DNA of 6,425 bases from Candidatus Nitrotoga sp. CP45. Its GTDB lineage: Bacteria; Bacteroidota; Bacteroidia; Flavobacteriales; Flavobacteriaceae. The stretch's first letter is position 1. The number at the start of each line of letters is the position of its first letter. The notes under the pieces were generated by a model. It worked only from the letters and a program-made list of their open reading frames with translations. It ran no database searches and was not told the DNA's origin. Below, one piece after another: positions 1 to 5,966 of this stretch. The DNA is taken from contig CALQCV020000120.1 of assembly GCA_943329165.2 (NCBI GenBank), positions 1 to 6,425 of the forward strand, read 5' to 3'. The position numbers and the translations under genes are program-made.

Positions 1-480
1 AGCTGTAATTTCAATTTCAAATGAAACAATTCCGTGTGCTTGTAGCATAGTTTTCTGTGATAAATCTTCTACACGAATAGGCTTCTCCGATTTAGCTTCG
101 TATTTATTGACCAATCTTTTCAAAGCTTCAATACTTTCTTCCGGCGAATGAAGTTGCAGTTTTCCGTATACATGAACTGCGAGATAATTCCATGTTGGCA
201 CATTTTCATGGTCGTACCAGGAAGAAGAAATATATGTATGCGCTCCCGAAAAAATGGCTAAAATTTCATCATTGGTTTTAAAACTTTTTGCTTGTGGATT
301 TTCTTTAGAAACATGTCCAACCAAAAATTGTTTTCCATCTTTCTCTTCCAAAAGCAGCGGAATATGAGTTGCCAATAGCTTTCCATTCGTTTGATTAATC
401 AAAATCCCAAACCCATTTTGATGAATGAAGTTTTTAATGTCTTCTTGATTTTCATTTCTGTAGTGTTCTGGAATATACAT
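1..480 (-). CDS. PaiB-like FMN-binding negative transcriptional regulator / flavin-binding split-barrel protein, C-terminus cut by window edge
   Basis: The frame is open from the ATG at 478-480 to the window edge, giving 160 residues of a family usually a little over 200 long. It begins MYIPEHYR, the typical PaiB opening. A flavin split-barrel core follows, with GHVSKENPQ (55-63), AIFSGAHTYISSSWY (75-89) and VPTWNYLAVHVYGKL (94-108); the aromatic, serine-rich centre is the most diagnostic stretch. The visible end, MLQAHGIVSFEIEIT (145-159), matches the conserved late strand, so only the last roughly 45-50 residues are missing. Bacillus PaiB was described as a negative regulator of sporulation and protease genes, but the fold binds FMN and has no obvious DNA-binding domain, so its role here is open. 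The start is fixed by the conserved N-terminus. It lies 62 bases downstream of murB, across a short repeat, with no clear promoter of its own. Confidence 0.88.
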   Translation of the reverse strand, partial: MYIPEHYRNENQEDIKNFIHQNGFGILINQTNGKLLATHIPLLLEEKDGKQFLVGHVSKENPQAKSFKTNDEILAIFSGAHTYISSSWYDHENVPTWNYLAVHVYGKLQLHSPEESIEALKRLVNKYEAKSEKPIRVEDLSQKTMLQAHGIVSFEIEITA

Positions 481-483
481 GAA

Positions 484-514
484 AATTACGAATTAATAAT
501 TACGAATTACGATT
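484..514. repeat. Short tandem repeat of AATTACG in the murB-paiB gap
   Basis: Units of the heptamer AATTACG start at 484, 498 and 505, with a degenerate unit (AATTAAT) at 491. The 12-mer AATTACGAATTA is therefore present exactly twice, at 484-495 and 498-509. The repeat fills about half of the 62-base gap; the rest (515-542) is a non-repetitive stretch centred on GAACTTCGACTGAACAC. No stable hairpin with a T-run was seen, so there is no support for a terminator. Confidence 0.75.
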
Positions 515-542
515 TCTGTGAACTTCGACTGAACACTGATAA

Positions 543-1556
543 CTAAACAACATTTACCTCCGCTTCAATGACAATTCCAAATTCCCTTAAAATAGTCGCT
601 TGAATATCTCTTGAAACAGCTAAAATTTCCTGTCCGGTTGCGTTGCCATAATTCACCAAAACCAACGCCTGATTTTTATGAATTCCGGCATCGCCAAAAC
701 GTTTTCCTCTAAAACCGGCTCTTTCAATCAGCCAGCCAGCCGGAACTTTGACTTCTGTTTCTGAAATTACATAATGCGGCATTTCGGGATGCAAAGCATG
801 TACTTTTTCGTATTGTTCTTTTGATATAATGGGATTTTTGAAAAAACTTCCGCTGTTTCCCAGTTCTTTTGGGTCGGGTAATTTACTTTGTCTTATCGCA
901 ATTACCGCATTGGAAACATCTTTTAAAGTAGGAGTGGAGACATTTTGTTTCTCTAATTCCTTAGTGATATCGCCGTATGAAGTATTGATTTTATGATTGT
1001 GTTTAGTAAGTTTAAAAATCACAGAAGTAATTATAAATTGGTCTTTGGCTTCGTGCTTAAAAATGCTTTCACGATAACCAAAATGACAATCCTCTTTATC
1101 GAACGTTTTCATTTCCTGAGTGGCAATTGTCATAGAATCACACGAAACAAATGTGTCTTTAATTTCAGTGCCATAAGCACCAATATTCTGCACAGGCGTT
1201 GTCCCAACATTTCCCGGAATAAGTGACATATTTTCTAATCCACCAAAGTTCTGGTCGATTGTCCAAAGTACAAATTCGTGCCAATTTTCCCCAGCCTGAC
1301 TTTCAACCCAAACAAAATCGTCTTCTTCTTTCAGTACTTTTTTGCCCTTCAAATCAATGTGAATAACAAGCGCATTAATGTCTTGTGTCAATAACATATT
1401 GCTTCCACCACCAAGGATGAATTTTTGTTCTGATTGGTGTTCTTGTAAAACGGTTTTTAAATCTTCAAGAGAATGTACAGCAATAAACTGTTTTGCTTTG
1501 GCTTCAATGCCAAAAGTGTTGTATTTTTTTAAAGAGAAGTTATTTTGAATAGTCAT
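543..1556 (-). CDS. murB: UDP-N-acetylenolpyruvoylglucosamine reductase (MurB, type I)
   Basis: This cytoplasmic FAD enzyme uses NADPH to reduce UDP-GlcNAc-enolpyruvate to UDP-MurNAc, the second committed step of peptidoglycan precursor synthesis. At 337 residues it matches the type I (E. coli-like, about 340) form. The FAD-binding N-terminal domain shows NTFGIEAKA (13-21), the glycine-rich ILGGGSNMLL (47-56) and SLIPGNVGTTPVQNIGAYG (111-129). The active-site arginine is in YRESIF (R162). The C-terminal substrate domain has GNSGSFFKNP (233-242) with the proton-donating serine at S237, then PAGWLIERAGFRG and GNATGQEI, and the catalytic glutamate E331 near the C-terminus. All three key residues are present. 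The ATG at 1554-1556 is the only possible start: an in-frame stop lies at 1572-1574, and the next start-type codon is M54, inside the FAD loop. It sits 27 bases after asnB and appears to have its own promoter. Confidence 0.97.
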   Translation of the reverse strand: MTIQNNFSLKKYNTFGIEAKAKQFIAVHSLEDLKTVLQEHQSEQKFILGGGSNMLLTQDINALVIHIDLKGKKVLKEEDDFVWVESQAGENWHEFVLWTIDQNFGGLENMSLIPGNVGTTPVQNIGAYGTEIKDTFVSCDSMTIATQEMKTFDKEDCHFGYRESIFKHEAKDQFIITSVIFKLTKHNHKINTSYGDITKELEKQNVSTPTLKDVSNAVIAIRQSKLPDPKELGNSGSFFKNPIISKEQYEKVHALHPEMPHYVISETEVKVPAGWLIERAGFRGKRFGDAGIHKNQALVLVNYGNATGQEILAVSRDIQATILREFGIVIEAEVNVV

Positions 1557-1561
1557 GCTTA

Positions 1562-1592
1562 CAAAAGTAAGTCAAAAGAATTTTTAAGCAAA
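1562..1592 (-). promoter_or_regulatory. Predicted Bacteroidota-type promoter for murB (TTTG-N19-TACTTTTG)
   Basis: Read on the minus strand, TTTG (1592-1589) is followed after exactly 19 bases by TACTTTTG (1569-1562). This fits the known Bacteroidota consensus of TTTG near -33 and TAnnTTTG near -7. The upstream box lies in the last codons of asnB (AAG TTT GCT TAA), and the -7 box lies in the asnB-murB gap. Only five bases separate it from the murB ATG, so transcription would start at or next to the start codon. This is a sequence match only. Confidence 0.6.
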
Positions 1593-3431
1593 CTTGTTAT
1601 AGTAGTTTTTTTGCCATTTATGGAGCATAAATATAGGCATGAAATAGGGAAGGATTTTGGTATTTCCTTTTCTGACTTCTGCTACTAGCTTATTTCCGTC
1701 AATGTTTTCAAGGAATGGCATTTCAAAAATAGGGCTTTTAGCAAAGTTGTCTAATTCGTCGATGAATCTTGGAAAACGCAACAAATAACTTCCCCAAGGC
1801 GCGCTAAGTCCAATTTTTCTAAAATCAATAATTTCTTTTGGGAGTTTGTCTTCCATTGTTGTTTTTAGAATGAACTTCCCTTTTTTGCCGGTAAACATCC
1901 ATTTATCATCCAAAGTTCCCAAACCGGCAATCAATCTTTGGTCCAGAAATGGTTCACGACATTCGATGGAAGTTCCCATAGTGCAACGATCATTTCTATC
2001 TAATAATGAACATATATAAGTGTGTTGATCAAAATATAATGCCTGACGCTGCAGGTTTTTTGGATATAATTCTTGTGCTTCTTTTAATATTTGATAACGA
2101 TATTCATTTAGCGGTTTTTGTTTATTTCCGTAAAAATTATTGATGTCATCTGGATACACATTACATCCATTAAATATGACTAAATCAGCGGCATTAGTTA
2201 TTTTGGAATAACGGAATAATTTATCGTACCGTGGACTTTTATTAAAGGTTTCAAAATTACTAAGTTGTGAAATCACTTTTAATAAGGATGGATTTTTTAA
2301 TGCTTTGTAGCGGACATAACCGCCCATTAATTCATCAGCACCTTCACCAGAAAGCAGCACTTTTACTTTTGGTTTGGCCAATTTGGCAATAGCCAATAAA
2401 TGAGGTTCGTTAAGATGCATTATAGGTTCGTCCTGAAAATAAGAGGTTTCAATCAGGTTTTGGTATAGACTTTCATTTTCAAGTTTGGTATGATTGAAAG
2501 TGTAGCCATACTGATCTGTTATTTTTTTTGCCAAATGGTATTCATTGTGTTCTTTTTCGGAGAAACTAATATTGAAGGTTTCGATTTTTTCAAAATTTTG
2601 CTCGTGTAATGAAGCCAATATTGAACATGAATCTAATCCTCCACTTAACAAAACACCAACGGGAACATCGCTGACCATTCGAAGTTTTACCGACTCGAAG
2701 AAGGTTTCTTCAAACCATTTTTTTGGATTCAGAATTTGAGCATGATTTTGAATCTGTTCCTTTAAATTCCACCATCTCGTTGTGCTGTTTTTTCCTTCTT
2801 CGTCTATAACCATATAATGACCGGGAAGCAATTTTTTAACATCAGTAAATAAGGTTTCTTCGCCTGCTACAAATCGGTTGAAAAAATATTCTTCCAAGCC
2901 TTTTTCAGAAACTTCTAACGGAACACCAGCAGCAAATAGTGCTTTTTGTTCAGAGGCAAAGTATAAAGTGTTTTGATGAATGCAATAATATAAGGGTTTT
3001 ACACCCATTCTATCGCGACAAAGCGTCAACTTTTTTTCTTGTGTATCCCAAATAGCAAAAGCAAACATTCCGTTAAGGCGGTGCAGCATTTCCATGCCGT
3101 ATAATTCATAAAGTTTTAATAAAACTTCAGTGTCAGAACCCGATTTTAGCTTGATTCCTTTGCTTTTTAATTCGGGATAAAACGATTCATAATTATAAAT
3201 CTCACCGTTAAAGACAATTACATACCTTCCATCGTCAGAAAAAAATGGTTGATGTCCGGAAGATGAAGTATCAATAATTGATAAACGTCTGTGACCTAAA
3301 CCAATATTATTGTTGATATAAATACCCTTGTCATCCGGCCCCCGATGCTCTAGAATGTCACGCATTTTTACCAGTTGATTTTGATCAACCTGTTTAAAAT
3401 TTAAATGGAAAATCCCATTGATACCACACAT
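1584..3431 (-). CDS. asnB: Glutamine-hydrolysing asparagine synthase / amidotransferase (AsnB family, 615 aa)
   Basis: This is an ATP-dependent amidotransferase that hydrolyses glutamine in one domain and passes ammonia to an aspartate-like carboxylate activated by AMP in the other. The N-terminal class II glutaminase domain (about 2-210) starts MCGINGIF, so C2 becomes the nucleophile once Met is removed; this fixes the start. It shows HRGPDD (29-34), GHRRLSIID (46-54), FNGEIYN (74-80) and SGSDTEVLL (97-105). The synthetase domain has the pyrophosphatase loop LLSGGLDSCS (261-270), SGEGADELMGGY (361-372) and a late IECREPFLD block (489-497). All catalytic motifs are intact. At 615 residues it is longer than E. 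coli AsnB (about 554) and in the size range of relatives in surface-polysaccharide clusters such as WbpS. The glycosyltransferase 16 bases upstream makes a glycan-amidating role plausible, but the substrate cannot be read from the sequence; plain asparagine synthesis remains possible. Confidence 0.93.
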   Translation of the reverse strand: MCGINGIFHLNFKQVDQNQLVKMRDILEHRGPDDKGIYINNNIGLGHRRLSIIDTSSSGHQPFFSDDGRYVIVFNGEIYNYESFYPELKSKGIKLKSGSDTEVLLKLYELYGMEMLHRLNGMFAFAIWDTQEKKLTLCRDRMGVKPLYYCIHQNTLYFASEQKALFAAGVPLEVSEKGLEEYFFNRFVAGEETLFTDVKKLLPGHYMVIDEEGKNSTTRWWNLKEQIQNHAQILNPKKWFEETFFESVKLRMVSDVPVGVLLSGGLDSCSILASLHEQNFEKIETFNISFSEKEHNEYHLAKKITDQYGYTFNHTKLENESLYQNLIETSYFQDEPIMHLNEPHLLAIAKLAKPKVKVLLSGEGADELMGGYVRYKALKNPSLLKVISQLSNFETFNKSPRYDKLFRYSKITNAADLVIFNGCNVYPDDINNFYGNKQKPLNEYRYQILKEAQELYPKNLQRQALYFDQHTYICSLLDRNDRCTMGTSIECREPFLDQRLIAGLGTLDDKWMFTGKKGKFILKTTMEDKLPKEIIDFRKIGLSAPWGSYLLRFPRFIDELDNFAKSPIFEMPFLENIDGNKLVAEVRKGNTKILPYFMPIFMLHKWQKNYYNKFA

Positions 3432-3447
3432 AAAGCTGCAGAGTAGT

Positions 3448-4503
3448 TTACTTATTATTAATTAAATCGTGATAAGTCAAAGCGATTTTTTTCATATTGA
3501 TTTTGTAGTTGGCATTTTCTTCTACAAATTTACGATTTTGGGTTATCGCCCTTTTTGTAAAATCAGTATTATGAAATGCCCATTCCAATTCTTGGGCTAA
3601 TTTAAACTCATTTTCTATACTAACAAGTATTCCATTCTCTTTTTGTGATATCCAACTACTATTGCCGGGTAAATCACTTACAATAGGCAAACAACCACAA
3701 GCCATAGCTTCAAAAAGTGATGCAGAAACGCCTTCGGTTATTGGTGTACTGATATAAAAATTAGCTTGCTGTAAAAACTTTGGAATGTCATTATTGCTAA
3801 TTCTTCCAACAAAATTAACCTCATTATCTATCTTTAATTCTTTTGCTAACCATTTCAATTTTTTTAATTCTTTTCCGTCACCAATAATGGTCAGTTTGAA
3901 GGGAATATTTTTTTGCTTAACAATTGAAAACGCTTTTAAAATCAAATCGTGTCTGTATTCTGGTTCCAGAGCACGAGTCACAACGGCATTTATCATTGTT
4001 TCATCTGAAGCATCATTAAATTGGAAAAAATCTAAATTAATTCCTTTAGGCAAAATCATTACTTTTTCCATATTAACTTTACTTTCCTTCATATGTTCAG
4101 CGATGGAATTTCCCCAGGCGTGAATTAAATTAGCCTCTTTGAAAGCATAATTTTGAAGTCTTTTTTTGAAAATGTATAAGGGCGAATTATGCGGCCATAA
4201 ATCGGTAATGCCTTGTTGCGCAATTGCCATTGGTTTTAAACCCGAGATTGCGGCTAAATAGCCATAACTAGTTGTCCGTTCCGCAATGACCATATCAGGA
4301 TTAAATTTTTTAACGATACTTTTAATAGTCAAAATCGCTTTGGCCAATTCAAAAATTCTTTTAATTCTGTTGAATCCGCTACTGCTTGTCTTTAGTTCCC
4401 AGGTGACGATTTCAAAGTCGCCAAATTCCCTCAGACCGTTCATCCAAGTAATAGCATCGGCTCGATAGGTTTCCCCTAGAAATAAAATTCTTTTTTTTGA
4501 CAT
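3448..4503 (-). CDS. Glycosyltransferase, GT4 type (GT-B fold)
   Basis: This is a predicted cytoplasmic or peripheral-membrane retaining glycosyltransferase of 351 residues, a normal length for GT4. The N-terminal acceptor half begins KKRILFLGE (3-11), a Rossmann strand-loop, and includes AERTTSYGYLAAISGLKP (74-91). The donor half starts near LPKGINLDFF (151-160), followed by TRALEPEYRHDLILKAF (176-192), IIGDGKELKKL (206-216) and VNFVGRI (229-235). The family-defining E-x7-E motif is clear: E257 and E265 in TEGVSASLFEAMACG (256-270), followed by PIVSDLPGNSSWI. There is no signal peptide or membrane segment, so it probably works at the inner face of the membrane. Six bases separate it from DUF2461 and sixteen from asnB, suggesting co-transcription. 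The likely target is a cell-surface glycan, but sugar donor and acceptor are unknown. No sugar-nucleotide synthesis, flippase or polymerase gene is in view. Confidence 0.9.
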   Translation of the reverse strand: MSKKRILFLGETYRADAITWMNGLREFGDFEIVTWELKTSSSGFNRIKRIFELAKAILTIKSIVKKFNPDMVIAERTTSYGYLAAISGLKPMAIAQQGITDLWPHNSPLYIFKKRLQNYAFKEANLIHAWGNSIAEHMKESKVNMEKVMILPKGINLDFFQFNDASDETMINAVVTRALEPEYRHDLILKAFSIVKQKNIPFKLTIIGDGKELKKLKWLAKELKIDNEVNFVGRISNNDIPKFLQQANFYISTPITEGVSASLFEAMACGCLPIVSDLPGNSSWISQKENGILVSIENEFKLAQELEWAFHNTDFTKRAITQNRKFVEENANYKINMKKIALTYHDLINNK

Positions 4504-4509
4504 AATGAT

Positions 4510-5184
4510 TTATTCTTCGGTTTCTAACGCACGGTTTAAAAAGTCATTCATCGGTTTTAAAATAATTAACTTTTCAGCTATCATTTTACTAAAATTTGGG
4601 TCAGAAAATAGTTTGTCATCAATCTTTTCTGAAGCTGTGAAACTTTTTAATTTCAAAAACTCTATAGCCGGATGATCTGCGTCGAAATCTTTAGGTGCTT
4701 TTTTTAGGGTATTATTTTCATCGCGAGTAAGCGCACCAAATTCTGATTTGAATTTTTTATCATTGACAATCGCTTCTAAATCTTCATAAAAAAAAGTTAT
4801 TTCTTTTCTGATGCGTTTTAATTCATTTGGCTCCGGACACCATACTCCGCCTGCTATAAATGATTTACCTTTTTCAAAATGAATGTAATAGCCGGGACTG
4901 TTTTTAGAAAATTTATTTTGGGTAAACCATATTCCTATATTGGTTTTGTATGGTGATTTGTCTTTTGAAAAACGAATGTCACGATTGATTCTAAATGTAC
5001 AATTTTTTACTTCCAATGGCTCTAATGATTTGTCCAAAGGCTTAAGTGCCGCTAAAACAGCTGAGATATAATTATGATAGTCTTTCTTATAGCTTTCATA
5101 CCGTTTTTTGTTGGCATGCATCCATTCGGTGTTGTTGTTGGCAACCAAATCTTCAAGAAATTGGAGGGCTTCTTTGGTAATCAT
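4510..5184 (-). CDS. DUF2461 (TIGR02453) family protein of unknown function
   Basis: This 224-residue, probably cytoplasmic protein has no signal peptide or membrane segment. The family is recognised by its N-terminal pattern FLEDLVANNNTEWMHANKKRYE (spread over 9-30), the strongly conserved basic block NRDIRFSKDKSPYKTN (67-82), GYYIHF (98-103), the AGGVWCPEP turn (111-119), and a late KAPKDFDADHPAIEFLK stretch (162-178). Members are widespread in bacteria and some fungi, but I know of no established biochemical function, and none is proposed here. The conserved R/K/D-rich block may be an active or nucleic-acid/phosphate-binding site; that is a guess. The ATG at 5182-5184 gives the expected N-terminus. 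A three-codon reading frame (ATG at 5190-5192, stop at 5181-5183) overlaps this start, probably by chance. It follows the lipoprotein gene after 41 bases and precedes the glycosyltransferase by 6. Confidence 0.88.
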   Translation of the reverse strand: MITKEALQFLEDLVANNNTEWMHANKKRYESYKKDYHNYISAVLAALKPLDKSLEPLEVKNCTFRINRDIRFSKDKSPYKTNIGIWFTQNKFSKNSPGYYIHFEKGKSFIAGGVWCPEPNELKRIRKEITFFYEDLEAIVNDKKFKSEFGALTRDENNTLKKAPKDFDADHPAIEFLKLKSFTASEKIDDKLFSDPNFSKMIAEKLIILKPMNDFLNRALETEE

Positions 5185-5197
5185 AAAATCATTTTTT

Positions 5198-5224
5198 TAT
5201 CTGTGATAATCTGTGCAATCTGTG
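5198..5224. repeat. Three-copy short repeat (minus strand CACAGATT) in the gap upstream of the DUF2461 gene
   Basis: On the plus strand, ATCTGTG occurs at 5199-5205, 5209-5215 and 5218-5224, spaced 10 and 9 bases; the preceding base is A in all but the spacer-specific first copy, which has TATCTGTG. On the coding strand this reads as CACAGATT units separated by two or three bases. It fills most of the 41-base gap. Similar CACAGATT-rich intergenic elements are, from memory, dispersed in flavobacterial genomes. Confidence 0.65.
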
Positions 5225-5225
5225 T

Positions 5226-5942
5226 TTACAAATGTTTTTTTAAATCTCCCTCCGAAATATAGCCAACATTTCTCCACACTTCTTTCCCTTTTTCATAAAT
5301 GATTAAGGTTGGCAACCCATCTAATTTCATTTGTTCTACGATTGTTTTATTTTCATCAGCATCCAATTGTACTATTTTAATCTTTTCAATCATTTCTGTT
5401 TGAAACTTCAATATGTAAGGATTCATTTTTTTACAGGGTGCACACCATTTGGCATTGAAATCTATCATTACTCTATCACTAGACTTTACCAATTCGCCAT
5501 ATTCTTGGTCACACATTCCAATGATTTTAGTGTTTGGTTCAGCATTAGCATTACCTTGTGCTTTCCATTTCATGATACCACCATCAAGATTATAGATTTC
5601 TTTGAAACCTAAGTCGGCTAATTTATTGGCGGCTTGTGCACTTCTTCCTCCAACTTTACAATACACAAAAATTGGTTTTGATTTGTCAAAGGTTGTAGAC
5701 TTGGTAACAAAATCATCACCATTCCAATTTACGTTTTTCGCATCACCTATATGTTCAGTGTTATATTCTTCGGGAGTTCTAACGTCTAATAATTGTGGGT
5801 TTTCATTAGTTTTTAGCTTTTCAGTAAATGATTTTACATCAATGGTATGAACAGCTTCGGATGTTTGTCCGTGGCAACTTATAAACAGAAAACTCAATGC
5901 TAATAAGGAAATGAATTTTGATTGCATAATTTCAATTTTCAT
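5226..5942 (-). CDS. Rhodanese-thioredoxin fusion lipoprotein, predicted periplasmic
   Basis: This 238-residue exported protein carries two redox/sulfur domains. Residues 6-22 form a short lipoprotein signal ending LFISC, with C23 as the predicted lipidated cysteine. The residues after it (HGQTSE) lack an obvious surface-export signal, so it probably faces the periplasm. The rhodanese domain (about 32-130) has LLDVRTPEEYNTEHIGDA (51-68) and an active loop C95-KVGGRS, which could carry a persulfide. The thioredoxin domain (about 141-238) has WCAPCK (166-171; C167, C170) and the cis-proline in GLPTLI (P211). A fifth cysteine, C144, lies in the inter-domain region. Likely roles are disulfide reduction or sulfur transfer in the envelope; partner and substrate are unknown. 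The start may be M1 (5942) or M6 (5925-5927); M6 gives a more typical signal peptide. It lies 24 bases after recF, with no clean promoter match. Confidence 0.9.
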   Translation of the reverse strand: MKIEIMQSKFISLLALSFLFISCHGQTSEAVHTIDVKSFTEKLKTNENPQLLDVRTPEEYNTEHIGDAKNVNWNGDDFVTKSTTFDKSKPIFVYCKVGGRSAQAANKLADLGFKEIYNLDGGIMKWKAQGNANAEPNTKIIGMCDQEYGELVKSSDRVMIDFNAKWCAPCKKMNPYILKFQTEMIEKIKIVQLDADENKTIVEQMKLDGLPTLIIYEKGKEVWRNVGYISEGDLKKHL

Positions 5943-5966
5943 GCTAAATTACAAAATAGAATCACA

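Noticed and set aside
481..488. TAATTTTC directly before the paiB-like ATG as a -7 box.
   Set aside because: It has one mismatch to TAnnTTTG, no partner box at the right distance, and would place the transcription start inside the gene.
484..514. CRISPR array.
   Set aside because: Seven-base units with no spacers of unique sequence and no cas genes nearby.
517..541. Hairpin or terminator after murB in CTGTGAACTTCGACTGAACACTGAT.
   Set aside because: The GAAC halves are direct, not inverted; only three-base stems can be formed, and no T-run follows.
3785..4123. A 112-residue open frame on the plus strand, antisense to the glycosyltransferase gene, and other shorter plus-strand frames (for example 993-1226, 5331-5612, 5602-5850).
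   Set aside because: They lie wholly inside well-supported minus-strand genes, have low-complexity F/L/S/I-rich translations typical of antisense reading of AT-rich coding DNA, and show no recognisable motif.
1584..4503. Recent horizontal transfer of the glycosyltransferase-asnB pair, judged by base composition.
   Set aside because: Hand-counted 60-base stretches range from about 27 to 47 percent G+C within asnB and murB alike, so no clear boundary can be seen, and there are no mobile-element remnants.
5181..5192. Three-codon upstream frame (Met-Ile-Leu-stop) whose TGA overlaps the DUF2461 ATG, as a translational coupling device.
   Set aside because: A 12-base frame in AT-rich DNA is easily due to chance, and nothing else supports it.
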